From Microthrixaceae bacterium (lineage in GTDB: Bacteria > Actinomycetota > Acidimicrobiia > Acidimicrobiales > Acidimicrobilacustridaceae), in assembly GCA_947449015.1 (NCBI GenBank), contig CANFQA010000020.1:1-45233 (forward strand): a stretch of 45,233 bases of DNA, read 5' to 3'. Positions 1 to 9,002 of the stretch are shown here, in pieces (the stretch's first letter is position 1; the number at the start of each line of letters is the position of its first letter). The position numbers and the translations under genes are program-made. Below the pieces are notes generated by a model. The model did no database searches. It was not told the DNA's origin and worked only from the letters and a program-made list of their open reading frames with translations.

Positions 1-1
1 T

Positions 2-844
2 GCGGTACTGGCCGTGCTGCCGCTATTTCTGGTTGTAGATGCGGGCCGCATGTGGCGATGGGGATGGGCCGATAACGGCGATTATCTCAATGGCGGGATC
101 TCCACCTCGCGAGCGCTTGCTGTCGGCGCCGGCCTCACAGCGGTGTTCGCGCTCTTCCATCTCCCGGTGATGTACGGCCTTTGGGCTGCGGTAAGGCGTC
201 GTGTACGGATTGATCCAGTGCTGTTGGTGTGGTTGGTGGCTTCCGTAGTGGTGCTACCCATCGGTCTGCGATTTTTCGGTCACTACTACCAACAGTTGGT
301 ACCGCCACTGGCGGCCATCACTGGTGTTGCGCTCGCGTTTGCCACGAAAGCGGCTTGGCGAACGGTGGCATCGCTCACTGCAATCTCCTCAGTCGCACTT
401 CTCGTTCTGGCATTCGTGCATCCCGCCGATCTGTCGAACTTCACCGCCGTGGGCCGTTATGTGCAGAGCACCACAACGGGATCGGATCGGATCCTGGTGT
501 GGGGAGCGCTTCCCGATGTGTACGTTTCGGCTGATCGTGCGCCGGCGGGCGTGTTCCTGCACGACGGGTACCTCACCGGGAACTGGGCCAGTCGGGAGTC
601 TGTGCTTGACGCGTCCATCATCAGAGGCGAGCCCTATCGCAGTCGGTGGACGATCTTCATGGGAGACCTTGATCGGAATCCGCCGGCGGTCATCATCGAC
701 GCGGCACGACCCGGTACCGACTGGGCGGGCTATAGCCCCGACCGCTATCCGGTGGGCGCGCTGATGCAACGCTGCTACGAGCGTGTGGCGGTGGTCGATG
801 GATTGCCGGTGTGGCGTCGCGACACTGTTCGCTGTCCCGCCTGA
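2..844 (+). CDS. Membrane glycosyltransferase (GT39/ArnT-like), C-terminal part
   Basis: The reading frame is open to the left edge of the window, so the 5' end of the gene is missing; the GTG at 14 is probably an internal valine. About 280 residues are visible. Hydrophobic helices fill the first half, including the segment around FFGHYYQQLVPPLAA, which resembles the late transmembrane helices of dolichyl-phosphate-mannose-type (GT39/ArnT) glycosyltransferases. The soluble C-terminal half (DRILVWG, then a YLTGNW stretch) matches the periplasmic tail common in actinobacterial members. The family transfers a sugar from a polyprenyl-phosphate carrier to an acceptor outside the membrane; donor and acceptor cannot be told from this fragment. 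The visible part lacks the catalytic N-terminal acidic motif, so the call rests on general resemblance. Confidence 0.6.
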   Translation, partial: AVLAVLPLFLVVDAGRMWRWGWADNGDYLNGGISTSRALAVGAGLTAVFALFHLPVMYGLWAAVRRRVRIDPVLLVWLVASVVVLPIGLRFFGHYYQQLVPPLAAITGVALAFATKAAWRTVASLTAISSVALLVLAFVHPADLSNFTAVGRYVQSTTTGSDRILVWGALPDVYVSADRAPAGVFLHDGYLTGNWASRESVLDASIIRGEPYRSRWTIFMGDLDRNPPAVIIDAARPGTDWAGYSPDRYPVGALMQRCYERVAVVDGLPVWRRDTVRCPA

Positions 845-848
845 ACCG

Positions 849-863
849 GCGCGTGAGACGCGC
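849..863 (+). terminator. GC-rich hairpin just after the glycosyltransferase stop
   Basis: GCGCGT at 849-854 pairs perfectly with ACGCGC at 858-863 across a three-base loop, starting five bases after the stop codon. No T-tract follows, so it would be an atypical (U-less) terminator or an mRNA 3' end stabiliser. Its position between two same-strand genes favours a transcription boundary, but this is inference. Confidence 0.35.
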
Positions 864-939
864 GTACGGCGCAATGATTCATCGTGCTGTCACGTCGTTG
901 TCATCGTGGTGGCATCTCGGGTTGCGACACTTTCTGAAC

Positions 940-1383
940 ATGAACAGACAAAGAGAGAACGGATTTACTGATCCGCAGCGACCACGACTGGCGTTGGTCG
1001 CCCATGACAATAAGAAGCCGGCACTGCTTGAGTGGGCCGAGAGCCATATCCAGGAACTCGCCGGATGCGAACTCTGGGCCACTGGTACCACCGGCGGCAT
1101 GCTGATCGAGGAACTCGGTCTCAACGTCACCCGGCTTCATAGCGGTCCAATGGGTGGTGATCAGCAGATCGGGGCAATGATCGCCGAAGGGCGTATCGAC
1201 ATGCTGGTGTTCTTCTGGGACCCGCTTGAGCCGCAGCCGCATGACCCCGACGTTCGAGCATTGCTGCGCATTGCTGCAGTCTGGGATCTGCCGGTGGCTT
1301 GTAACCGGTCGACCGCGGATCTGTTGATGGCCTCGCCGCTGCTGTCGGAGCGACTCAGTTCGCCGGTGATCGCGTCGCGATAA
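940..1383 (+). CDS. mgsA: Methylglyoxal synthase
   Basis: This cytoplasmic enzyme converts dihydroxyacetone phosphate to methylglyoxal and phosphate, a bypass that frees phosphate when triose phosphates build up. The 147-residue product is close to the 152 residues of E. coli MgsA and collinear with it. VAHDN gives H22 and D23, GPMGGDQQ carries the catalytic aspartate (D74), FFWDPL carries D94, and PHDPDV carries H101 and D104. The phosphate-binding ATGTTG stretch is at 47-52. The ATG at 940 was chosen because conserved sequence begins about 15 residues later; the frame extends further upstream without family similarity. The 3' end overlaps the end of the convergent amidase gene by 29 bases. 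The identification is secure; the start could move slightly. Confidence 0.93.
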   Translation: MNRQRENGFTDPQRPRLALVAHDNKKPALLEWAESHIQELAGCELWATGTTGGMLIEELGLNVTRLHSGPMGGDQQIGAMIAEGRIDMLVFFWDPLEPQPHDPDVRALLRIAAVWDLPVACNRSTADLLMASPLLSERLSSPVIASR

Positions 1384-2794
1384 GCGGCCAGGGTTGCGCC
1401 TGCTCAAGCTGAGCCGCAACCTGCAACAACGTTTGCTCGTCACAATGCCGAGCCATCAACTGAATGCCGACCGGTAGACCGTTCTCATCGAAACCGGCGG
1501 GTACCGAGATAGCGGGTTGCCCGGTTGCATTGGCCAGCGCTGTGAGTGCGGAGAAGGCTCCGCCGCGGGTGAACATCGCCTCGATACTCGAGGTGTCGAG
1601 CCAGCCAAGGGGCGGCACTGGCACGCCCAGCGTGACCGTCAGCCAGAGGTCGTGGTTCTCATAGAAACGGGCGACGTCGCGGCTGGTGATCTCGATCTGT
1701 TGCAGCGCACGGGAGAGGTCAATGCCACTCTTCGCCACAGAACGATCGTGCATCTCGCGGGTGAAGACCTCAAGGTCATCCTCGGCAAGCGGGCGACCGA
1801 GTCGGTCGAGTTGGTCGATGACCTGTCGGGCGCCATTGATGCCCATGGCAGTACTCACTGCGTTTGCAGGCATGCGAGGGTCCCACTCGGGCTTGGCCTC
1901 ATCGAGATGGTGGCCGAGTGCTTCGAGCACCGCAGCAGTGCGTTCGATGGCGGCGATGCCGGCCCCATGGACAGGTTCACCATTCGGCATCACTGCACTG
2001 AACCCGATGCGTAGCGCTCCGGGGGACTGCCCGATTGCGGCGAGGAAACTGCCCGCTTCGGGAGCGGGCGGCGCTGGATAGGGATCGCCGGGCAGTGGTC
2101 CGGAGATGGCGTCGAGAATCGCCGCGCTGTCGCGCACGGTGCGAGTGAGGCAGTTCCCGACGCCGACGGGATAGGCGAATGATGCAGGGATGGGCCAGGT
2201 GGGGGTGCGGCCACGGGTGGGTTTGAGTCCGACCAGTCCGCATTCGGCGGCCGGTATACGGATGGAACCGCCACCGTCGTTGGCATGCGCGGCGGTGACC
2301 ATCCCGCCGGCCACTGCCGCGGCTGAGCCGCCCGAGGAACCACCAGGCGAGTAGTCGAGGTTCCACGGATTATGGGTTGGGCCGTACAACGCGGGCTCGG
2401 TGGACGCGTTCTTACCGAATTCGGGAGTGTTGGTGTTGCCAATAATGATGAGCCCAGCCGCCTTGAACCGAATGGTCAGTTCGCAGTCCTCGCTGGCGAC
2501 AACATCAGCAAAGAGTCGACTGCCGCGCGTGGAGGCAAGGCCAGCGACATCGCAGTTGAGGTCCTTAACCAGGAAGGGAACGCCCGCCAGAGGTGCTGAG
2601 CGATCTACGGCGTCGGCTTCGGCGAGCGCTTCTGTATAGCGGCGGTTGACCACTGCGTTGAGTTCTGAGTTTCGGTCTTCGATGCGACTGATCGATGCTT
2701 CGACGAGCTCGCGCCCGGTGACCTCTCCGGCTCTGACGAGTTCGGCCAGCGCTATGGAGTCGTGCGTGTCGAATAGTGCGTCGATATCGGTCAT
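1355..2794 (-). CDS. Amidase signature family hydrolase
   Basis: The 479-residue protein belongs to the amidase signature family (AmiE/GatA-like), which hydrolyses carboxamides with a Ser-cisSer-Lys triad. All three parts are visible: lysine K77 in PFLVKDLN, the cis-serine near S153 in SPGGSSGGS, and the nucleophile near S177 in [10 protein letters not shown], followed by GLKPTRGR. The length is typical. It is unlikely to be GatA of the tRNA amidotransferase because no gatB or gatC lies nearby and the protein looks like a stand-alone amidase. The ATG at 2794 overlaps the TAA of the upstream sulfotransferase gene by one base, implying translational coupling and a possible shared substrate pathway. 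The natural amide cannot be predicted. Confidence 0.88.
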   Translation of the reverse strand: MTDIDALFDTHDSIALAELVRAGEVTGRELVEASISRIEDRNSELNAVVNRRYTEALAEADAVDRSAPLAGVPFLVKDLNCDVAGLASTRGSRLFADVVASEDCELTIRFKAAGLIIIGNTNTPEFGKNASTEPALYGPTHNPWNLDYSPGGSSGGSAAAVAGGMVTAAHANDGGGSIRIPAAECGLVGLKPTRGRTPTWPIPASFAYPVGVGNCLTRTVRDSAAILDAISGPLPGDPYPAPPAPEAGSFLAAIGQSPGALRIGFSAVMPNGEPVHGAGIAAIERTAAVLEALGHHLDEAKPEWDPRMPANAVSTAMGINGARQVIDQLDRLGRPLAEDDLEVFTREMHDRSVAKSGIDLSRALQQIEITSRDVARFYENHDLWLTVTLGVPVPPLGWLDTSSIEAMFTRGGAFSALTALANATGQPAISVPAGFDENGLPVGIQLMARHCDEQTLLQVAAQLEQAQPWPLIATRSPAN

Positions 2795-3975
2795 TAGCTC
2801 TCCAGAAACTCGGCGTAGCGAGTGAGATACGGGGCGCAACGTTCCTCGAGTTCGGGGCGTGAGAGGTCCCAGTCCTCAAGTGAATAGGAATGGGTGCCGA
2901 AGCGGTTCTGGCGATGCTCGGCGCTGTGGGCAGCCATCGCTGCTTCTGCGTCTGCGGTGAACGGGTGGTCGAGTGCGTCGTAGAGAGTTGCGACCGTTCC
3001 AAGGGGATCAGCAACCAGGTCCGCATACGCCACATCCACGAAGGCATCGCCGTTGCCGGCGGCGATCTGGGCGTCGCGGAAAGCGTTTTGGCGATCAAGC
3101 AGGGTGGCCACGACCTCGGGCCAGGTGGCGCGGATGTAGTCACGGAAATCTGCGTCGGTGAATGTGCTGGTAAGCGATTGCACCAGTGAACACACCGAGG
3201 CGATGACGTTGACGGGATCGCGATGGGTGAGCACGAACTTGGCATCGGGGTACACCGCAATCAGTGCCGAAGGATCCAAAAGATGCACCGGTGATTTCAA
3301 TTGCCAGCGGCCCGGGCATTGCGACTGCAGAAGTTGCAGCATCATCCGGTGATAGCGATACGCGGGTTCGTGATCGGCCTGCAGAATCCACTGCATGTAG
3401 CCGTCAATGTTGAACGTGGTGGCCAGATGAAGACTGGTGAAGTGTTGACCGAGCGCGGTGGCACATTCCAGCGGCATATCCGGTGGGTCATGGTGAATGG
3501 CCTTGAAGCCGGGATTGATCATGGAAAGCATGTCGGGTGCCTCCATAGCGGCGATGAATCGGGGGTCGCTGCGATAGGTGGCAGTGACGGGAGGCGGCAC
3601 CGACTCGTTGATCTCCCAACCAAGCAATGAACGATTGCCCGGATCTACGGAAAGCAGATGGCTCAGCGCCGTGGTGCCAGTGCGCGGCAGACCAATGAGG
3701 AAGATCGGGGCATCAATGGCGGTTGCTGCCAGTTCAGGATGCGATGCGTGGTAGTCGACCACTCGGAGGCGGTTCATGAGATTTCCCAGCGCCATGCCGG
3801 GCGCGGCTGCGGCTCCAATCTCGGAAAACTGGCCATCAGTGGCCCCAGAGGTGGTGAACACCTCCAGGCCCTCAAGAAAGGTTGGGTCCCCGAAGTCCTC
3901 AAGCCCGCCGGTGGCGGCGATTGCCGCTTCGAGCAGTTCGGTGACGGCTTTGGATGGCGTTGCCTGTGCTGACAT
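2794..3975 (-). CDS. Sulfotransferase family protein (PAPS-dependent type)
   Basis: The 393-residue product has the hallmarks of the Sulfotransferase_3 family. A 5'-phosphosulfate-binding loop, LPRTGTTA, lies at about residues 96-103 after a hydrophobic strand (IFLIG), and a 3'-phosphate-binding region, THRDPVNVIAS, lies in the middle of the protein. These enzymes move sulfate from PAPS to hydroxyl or amine acceptors. Many actinobacterial members of this exact type are uncharacterised, and their acceptors may be lipids or sugars. The ATG at 3975 is preferred over upstream ATGs at 3993 and 4002 because AGGGGG sits at a good distance before it. It lies divergently from the carboxyltransferase gene and is coupled to the downstream amidase by a one-base overlap. 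Confidence 0.82.
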   Translation of the reverse strand: MSAQATPSKAVTELLEAAIAATGGLEDFGDPTFLEGLEVFTTSGATDGQFSEIGAAAAPGMALGNLMNRLRVVDYHASHPELAATAIDAPIFLIGLPRTGTTALSHLLSVDPGNRSLLGWEINESVPPPVTATYRSDPRFIAAMEAPDMLSMINPGFKAIHHDPPDMPLECATALGQHFTSLHLATTFNIDGYMQWILQADHEPAYRYHRMMLQLLQSQCPGRWQLKSPVHLLDPSALIAVYPDAKFVLTHRDPVNVIASVCSLVQSLTSTFTDADFRDYIRATWPEVVATLLDRQNAFRDAQIAAGNGDAFVDVAYADLVADPLGTVATLYDALDHPFTADAEAAMAAHSAEHRQNRFGTHSYSLEDWDLSRPELEERCAPYLTRYAEFLES

Positions 3976-4051
3976 CACGTGTCCCCCTGACATGCCCCCC
4001 ATGGCGGTGTCACGTCGAAATGTATCCTCGTGCCATGCCTAAGGGGACCAG

Positions 4052-5551
4052 ATGACCGATTCAACGGAATTACCCGGCGGCTGGGGTCCCGCGCTCGAAG
4101 ACCTGGCCAATCGGCGCGCGGCTGCGCGGGCCATGGGTGGCGAAGAGCGTCTGGCGAAACGACGAGCGAAGGGTCAACTCGATGCCCGTCAGCGGGTTGA
4201 GTATCTGCTCGACCCGGGCTCGTTCCGCGAGATCGGCACTCTGGTTGGTGATGTACCCGCCGACGGCATCGTGGCCGGTGCCGGCACCATCGATGGTCGA
4301 CCTGTCATGGTTGGCGCCGAGGACTTCACCACGCTCGCCGGTTCCATTGGTTCGGGAAGTACCTCAAAGCGTTGGCGTATCGCCGAGCTCGCACTCGCCG
4401 AGCGGATCCCGCTCATCATGCTGCTCGAAGGTGCGGGCCATCGCGGCGGTGGCGGCGGCGGTCGCACGCCCACTGACCTGCTGATCCAGGCGCAATGCTC
4501 CGGTCGCATTCCGGTGCTCAGTGCCGTCATGGGACCATCGGCCGGACATGGCGCACTTATCGTTCCGATGTCGGATTTCAGTGTGATGACCGCTGATGGC
4601 GCGGTCTTCACCGCTGGTCCACCTGTGGTCAAGGACTCGCTTGGCGAGGACATCACCAAAGAGGATCTCGGCGGCCCATCAGTGGCAGTGCCCAGCGGTC
4701 TCATCCACAACGTTGCCGCTGATGACGCAACAGCACTCGACATGCTGCGTGTGTATCTGCACTTCTTCCCGTCGAGCGCGTGGTCATACCCGCCGCTCGC
4801 ACACGGTGCTGATCAGGGCCCGCGTTCGAGTGAAGAACTGCTGCAGATCATTCCGCGCGATACGCGGCAGGTTTACGACATGCACGATGTGCTCGACGTC
4901 ATCTTCGATGACGGTTCATGGTTCGAGGTGCAACCGGGGTTCGGCCCGGCCATGATCTGTGCGCTGGCGCATCTCGGTGGTGAGGCTGTGGCCGTGATTG
5001 CGAATCAACCCAAAGTTCTGGCTGGGTCGATTGATGCCGATGCTGCCGACAAGGCTGCACATTTCATCACGGTTGCCGATTCATTCCACCTGCCACTTCT
5101 CTTCCTCGCCGACAATCCCGGCATGCTTCCCGGCAGCGTGTCGGAGCGTTCTGGTGTGTTGCGCAGTGGTGCACGGATGTTCGCCGCTCAAACGCAGGCC
5201 ACCAGTCCCAAGATCCACCTCACATTGCGCAAGGCCTACGGCTTTGGCTCGATGGTTATGTCAATGGTGGGGTTCGATAACCAATCAGCCACGTTTGCGT
5301 TTCCCGGCGCCACCCTGGGCGCAATGGGGGCCAGCGCCATGAGCCGCGCCACTGGAGCCGAAGCCGATGAGGCGGCTGAGTTGCGCGAGGCAGAACTTCA
5401 GGCTTCGTATCGCTCAGCAGCGGGACTGGGTTTCGATGAGCTCATCGATCCGCGCGAAACGCGAGCAGTGCTGCTTGATGCGTTGCAACGCGCGCTTTTG
5501 CGTCGTCAGGTTGCGCCGGAACCGGTGCTGCGCGCTGCCATCGTTCCCTGA
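4052..5551 (+). CDS. Acyl-CoA carboxylase carboxyltransferase (beta) subunit
   Basis: The 499-residue protein is a carboxyl-transferase domain protein of the AccD/PccB/MmdA family. In the cytoplasm it would move the carboxyl group from carboxybiotin to an acyl-CoA such as acetyl- or propionyl-CoA. Crotonase-like halves are visible: an N-terminal half with a glycine-rich oxyanion region (EGAGHRGGGGGG near residue 130) and a PSAGHGALIVP segment, and a C-terminal half with ADNPGMLPG and the KAYGFGSMVMSM stretch. The ATG at 4052 follows AAGGGGA at a normal distance. No biotin carboxylase or BCCP gene is adjacent, so its partner must be encoded elsewhere. It might also act with a methylcrotonyl- or geranyl-type carboxylase; the substrate is unknown. 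Confidence 0.87.
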   Translation: MTDSTELPGGWGPALEDLANRRAAARAMGGEERLAKRRAKGQLDARQRVEYLLDPGSFREIGTLVGDVPADGIVAGAGTIDGRPVMVGAEDFTTLAGSIGSGSTSKRWRIAELALAERIPLIMLLEGAGHRGGGGGGRTPTDLLIQAQCSGRIPVLSAVMGPSAGHGALIVPMSDFSVMTADGAVFTAGPPVVKDSLGEDITKEDLGGPSVAVPSGLIHNVAADDATALDMLRVYLHFFPSSAWSYPPLAHGADQGPRSSEELLQIIPRDTRQVYDMHDVLDVIFDDGSWFEVQPGFGPAMICALAHLGGEAVAVIANQPKVLAGSIDADAADKAAHFITVADSFHLPLLFLADNPGMLPGSVSERSGVLRSGARMFAAQTQATSPKIHLTLRKAYGFGSMVMSMVGFDNQSATFAFPGATLGAMGASAMSRATGAEADEAAELREAELQASYRSAAGLGFDELIDPRETRAVLLDALQRALLRRQVAPEPVLRAAIVP

Positions 5552-5711
5552 TTCACCTGTTGTTGCGCAGCGCTGAGGGTAAACGAATTACACCACCGAA
5601 TGACACAGTTTTCGCCGCAGTGCTGACTACTATCTGACAGGTTCGTGCAACACAGCACGGGTATTGCGGCGTTGTCAGTTCGAAGGGCAGCGCCTTCACA
5701 GGAGGAAATTC

Positions 5712-6104
5712 ATGGTTCTCGCAGCGACGTGGGGTGTCGGACAGGTTGTTCTGACCTTCCTTTGGTTCATGCTTCTGTTCATCTGGATCTGGCTGATGAT
5801 CAGCGTCTTCATTGACATCTTCCGCAGCGACGACATGGGTGGCCTTCATAAGGCCATCTGGCTTCTTGCCATTTTGTTGTTCAACCTGCTCGGCGTGCTC
5901 GCCTATCTCATCATTCGTGGCGACAAGATGCGCGTGCACTCGATGAACGCCGCCAAGGCACAGGATGAGGCAATGAAGGATTACATCCGTCAGGCCTCCG
6001 GTAGTGGCAGCGCTGCCGACGAGCTTCATCGTCTGGCTGATCTCAAGGACCGCGGTGTCATCGACGATGCCGAGTTCGCCAAGCTCAAGGCCAAGATCGT
6101 CTGA
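5712..6104 (+). CDS. Small two-helix membrane protein with SHOCT domain
   Basis: This 130-residue protein has two hydrophobic helices, at about 8-36 and 46-66, joined by an acidic turn (RSDD). The arrangement resembles the PLDc_N cardiolipin-synthase N-terminal region. A linker leads to a C-terminal SHOCT motif at about 100-130 (ADELHRLADLKDRGVI, then DAEFAKLKAKI). SHOCT is a short oligomerisation-type motif with no assigned enzymatic role. The start at 5712 is fixed by a strong GGAGGAAATTC ribosome-binding site. It stands alone, ahead of a hairpin at 6112-6131. Its function is unknown; an envelope-stress or membrane-organising role is only a guess. Confidence 0.85.
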   Translation: MVLAATWGVGQVVLTFLWFMLLFIWIWLMISVFIDIFRSDDMGGLHKAIWLLAILLFNLLGVLAYLIIRGDKMRVHSMNAAKAQDEAMKDYIRQASGSGSAADELHRLADLKDRGVIDDAEFAKLKAKIV

Positions 6105-6111
6105 TCTTGAT

Positions 6112-6131
6112 GGGGCCGATGTTTCGGCTCC
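6112..6131 (+). terminator. Terminator-like hairpin after the SHOCT gene
   Basis: GGGGCCGA at 6112-6119 pairs with TCGGCTCC at 6124-6131 around a four-base loop. That gives eight pairs, one of them G-T, starting eight bases after the stop codon. No clear T-run follows, as is common in GC-rich actinobacteria. It probably separates the SHOCT transcript from the downstream flavoenzyme gene. Confidence 0.45.
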
Positions 6132-6267
6132 GACCAGCAGTTCTGCGACGGCCCGGTCCGTGGTGTGTGACGATGTCGGTCACCGCTGCGGCTGGGCCTT
6201 CGTCGTTCTCGACAGATCCAGATGCCGCGATCGTTCGATTGTTGGATTGCATGAGGGGGAGTCGCTG

Positions 6268-8412
6268 ATGGCCACAAGGGAACGACGTCCGGCGAAAGCC
6301 TCAGCCGCACCGGTGCGACGGCTGCTCGAGCCGGGTCGAATCGGCCCGATGGAACTGCGCAACCGCATCGTGATGCCGGCGATGGATCAGAACACCTGCG
6401 CGGACGGTGCGATCAGTGATCTCACCATCGCCCATTACGAGGCCCGAGCCCGCGGCGGCGTGGGTCTGCTCATTCTCGAGACCTCCGCAGTGGCCTGGCC
6501 GGTCGGCGCCACCTCGATTCATCAACCAGCGCTCTCTGACGATCGGTTCATTCCCGGTCTCACTCGGCTGGCCGAGACAGCACATGTCCATGGCGCCTGC
6601 ATCGTGGTGCAGGCCTGTCATCACGGCAAGACCGCTGGTGTGGACGCCATGCAGGACCGCGAACAACTGGTTCCCTCGGTGCCGCTGCCCAACGATCCGG
6701 CAGACATCAGTGCCATCACCATGCCGGAGTTGATGAAGATGGCGGCGCTCACTGGTGGGAAACGGGCGACACACCGCGAAGCCACCGCAGACGACATTGC
6801 ATGGGTGATTGATCAGTTCGTCGAAGCGGCCGCGCGGGTGCAGCGAGCAGGCTTCGACGGAATTGAGGTGCACGCTGCCCATGGGTATCTGATCTCTACC
6901 TTCCTGTCGCCGCGGTTCAATCGTCGTACTGATGAGTACGGCGGTTCTGCTGAGAATCGCGCTCGTTTGCTGGTTGAGATCGTGCAGGGGATTCGTGCCC
7001 GTTGTGGATCTGGGTTCGCCATCATTGTCCGACTTGATGGACGCGAATACGCCGAGGGTGGGATCGAGCCGCTGCTGGCTGCTGAGTACGCCGCAATGGC
7101 CGAGGAGGCCGGCGCCGATGCGATCCATGTGACTGCCAGTGGACCCGATGCCATGGGTGTGGGCTTCACCAACGGACCCTTGCCCTGGCAGCCCGGTCAG
7201 TATGTCGGTCTCGCTGCGGTGGTGAAGCAGCGGGTTGGCATCCCGGTCATTGCCGTGGGGCGTATTGCGCCGGCGCAGGCTGAGAGCGTTCTGGCCGACG
7301 GTGACTGTGATTTCATCTCAATGGGTCGCCAATTGCTCGCCGATCCAGAACTGCCGGCCAAGTTGCTCGCTGGTCGTCCTGACGCGGTGCGCACCTGCAT
7401 CAACTGCTATCTGTGCGTGGCCCAAAACTTCTGGGACGGCACGCCGATCTGCGCAGTCAATGCCGAGTTGGGTCATTACGACGAGGGAACAATTGAGCGG
7501 GCCGACGCAGTGCGCACAATTGCTGTGATCGGTGGCGGACCTGGTGGCATGGAAGCAGCTCGGGTGGCGGCGTTGCGCGGCCACCGCGTTGTGCTGTTCG
7601 AGCAAAGCAAAGATCTCGGTGGCACCGCTCGATTCTCCTCACTCACCACGCCAATGAACGCGGAGTTGGTGCGGTACCTGTCGACAATGATGGCCGATCT
7701 TGATGTTGACCTGCGGCTGGACTCTGCCGCCACGACCGAGGCTCTTCGAGCCGTTGCACCTGATGTCGTGGTGGTGGCCACCGGTGCGCGCCGCGACCGA
7801 CTACCAGTTCCTGGAGCGGATCTCCCGCATGTTCTCTCCGGCGACGATCTTCGGGCCATGCTCACTGGCGACGACCCGAAGGTCATGGCGCGCCTGCCCT
7901 TGGCGAAGCGGCTCATCGTGTCTGCCGGTCGAAAGCTCGGCCTGCTCTCCACGCTTGATCGGGTTCGACACTGGTCCACGCGCTGGATGCCGATTGGCCG
8001 TGATGTGGTTGTGGTCGGAGGTGGGCTCGTGGGTGTTGAACTCGCAGAGTTCCTCGCCGAGCGCAGGCGTCGCGTAGTGGTGCTCGAGGAGGGCGACAAG
8101 CTGGCGGTGGAGATGGCTCATCCCCGTCGGGCCCGTGCGCTGCATGAGGCTCGATCCCATGGGGTGGAGTTCATCACCGGGGCATCATTGCGTTCGATCG
8201 GTCGCGACAGCGTTGAGTACGTGCTTGCCGATGAGATCCGCAGCGCGAAGGCATCACAGGTCATCATTGCCAGTGGTGTCGAACCAGATCACGCGCTGGC
8301 CGATAGGTTGCGCGCCGAAGGGTTCGAGGTGCGAGTTGTGGGCGATGCCGAGCGCGTTGGTTACATCGAGGGTGCCGTGCGCAGCGGATATGTCACTGCC
8401 CGTCAACTGTGA
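6268..8412 (+). CDS. FMN/Fe-S/FAD oxidoreductase, 2,4-dienoyl-CoA reductase (FadH) family
   Basis: The 714-residue protein has the three-part layout of FadH and trimethylamine dehydrogenase. An old-yellow-enzyme TIM barrel covers about residues 18-370 and includes HAAHGYLISTFLSP and the RTDEYGGS motif. Four cysteines follow for a 4Fe-4S cluster (C377, C380, C383, C395). Last come FAD- and NAD(P)H-binding Rossmann folds, with GGGPGGMEAA near 417 and GGGLVGVELA near 580. The C-x2-C-x2-C spacing is closer to trimethylamine dehydrogenase than to E. coli FadH. The family reduces enoyl double bonds or demethylates amines. The start at 6268 follows a GAGGGGGAG ribosome-binding site; the frame is open further upstream but without similarity. 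The exact substrate is uncertain. Confidence 0.88.
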   Translation: MATRERRPAKASAAPVRRLLEPGRIGPMELRNRIVMPAMDQNTCADGAISDLTIAHYEARARGGVGLLILETSAVAWPVGATSIHQPALSDDRFIPGLTRLAETAHVHGACIVVQACHHGKTAGVDAMQDREQLVPSVPLPNDPADISAITMPELMKMAALTGGKRATHREATADDIAWVIDQFVEAAARVQRAGFDGIEVHAAHGYLISTFLSPRFNRRTDEYGGSAENRARLLVEIVQGIRARCGSGFAIIVRLDGREYAEGGIEPLLAAEYAAMAEEAGADAIHVTASGPDAMGVGFTNGPLPWQPGQYVGLAAVVKQRVGIPVIAVGRIAPAQAESVLADGDCDFISMGRQLLADPELPAKLLAGRPDAVRTCINCYLCVAQNFWDGTPICAVNAELGHYDEGTIERADAVRTIAVIGGGPGGMEAARVAALRGHRVVLFEQSKDLGGTARFSSLTTPMNAELVRYLSTMMADLDVDLRLDSAATTEALRAVAPDVVVVATGARRDRLPVPGADLPHVLSGDDLRAMLTGDDPKVMARLPLAKRLIVSAGRKLGLLSTLDRVRHWSTRWMPIGRDVVVVGGGLVGVELAEFLAERRRRVVVLEEGDKLAVEMAHPRRARALHEARSHGVEFITGASLRSIGRDSVEYVLADEIRSAKASQVIIASGVEPDHALADRLRAEGFEVRVVGDAERVGYIEGAVRSGYVTARQL

Positions 8413-8417
8413 ACTGC

Positions 8418-8453
8418 CGGGCGATGACTGACGGGCGATGACTGACGGGCAAT
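8418..8453. repeat. 14-bp tandem repeat between convergent genes
   Basis: The unit CGGGCGATGACTGA occurs twice in a row (8418-8431 and 8432-8445), followed by a partial third copy, CGGGCAAT. It fills most of the 48-base spacer between the flavoenzyme stop and the peroxiredoxin stop. It probably arose by local slippage, and no strong hairpin is evident. Confidence 0.7.
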
Positions 8454-8460
8454 ACGTGGC

Positions 8461-8943
8461 TTACAGGCGGCCGAGCACTGCGGAGCAGGAGCTGACCTCG
8501 ACGCCGCCGGTCTCATCAATATCGAGGCTCGCGATGACGCCGTTGTCGATGATTGCCGCGTAGCGCTTGGAGCGGATGCCGAGACCGAAGCCCGAACCGT
8601 CCATCACGTGACCCATGGCTTCGGTGAAGGCGCCGTTGCCGTCAGCGAGCATGACGATGGACTCGCCCACGCCCTGATCGGCGCCCCAGGCGCCCATGAC
8701 GAAGGCATCGTTTACCGAAACGCACACGATGCGGTCGACGCCCTTGTCGGTGACGTCCTGGGCCTGCTGCACGAAACCGGGCAGATGCACACGCGAGCAA
8801 CCGGGGGTGAAGGCGCCGGGAACGGCGAACAGCACCACCTTGCCGGTGCCGAGGAGTTCGCCGGTCGAAACCTTCTGGGGGCCTTCGGCTCCCATGACGA
8901 ACAGTTCAATATCAGGAATGTTGTCTCCGATGGAAAGTGCCAT
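8461..8943 (-). CDS. Peroxiredoxin, Prx5 type
   Basis: This 160-residue thiol peroxidase reduces hydrogen peroxide and organic hydroperoxides in the cytoplasm. The Prx5 active site VPGAFTPGCS places the peroxidatic cysteine at C49. The family-typical VSVNDAFVMGAW follows C74, and an unusual extra cysteine, C153, sits near the C-terminus (VSSCSAVL) where many homologues have alanine. Length and domain fit Prx5/PrxII. The ATG at 8943 was chosen because MALSIGDNIP is the conserved start; the frame continues upstream without support. It lies 59 bases downstream of gatD on the same strand and may be read through from that operon. Confidence 0.9.
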   Translation of the reverse strand: MALSIGDNIPDIELFVMGAEGPQKVSTGELLGTGKVVLFAVPGAFTPGCSRVHLPGFVQQAQDVTDKGVDRIVCVSVNDAFVMGAWGADQGVGESIVMLADGNGAFTEAMGHVMDGSGFGLGIRSKRYAAIIDNGVIASLDIDETGGVEVSSCSAVLGRL

Positions 8944-9002
8944 GGGCCGATAGTAGGCGAGCGGCACAAGGCGCGATCGGGTTGAAGCGGGCGAGCCTCG
9001 GG

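Noticed and set aside
5553-6029. A 158-codon minus-strand open frame opposite the SHOCT gene.
   Set aside because: The SHOCT protein has a strong ribosome-binding site, two clear membrane helices and a known motif; the antisense frame has none.
6004-6267. An N-terminal extension of the flavoenzyme.
   Set aside because: It overlaps the SHOCT gene and a hairpin, shows no similarity, and a ribosome-binding site fixes the start at 6268.
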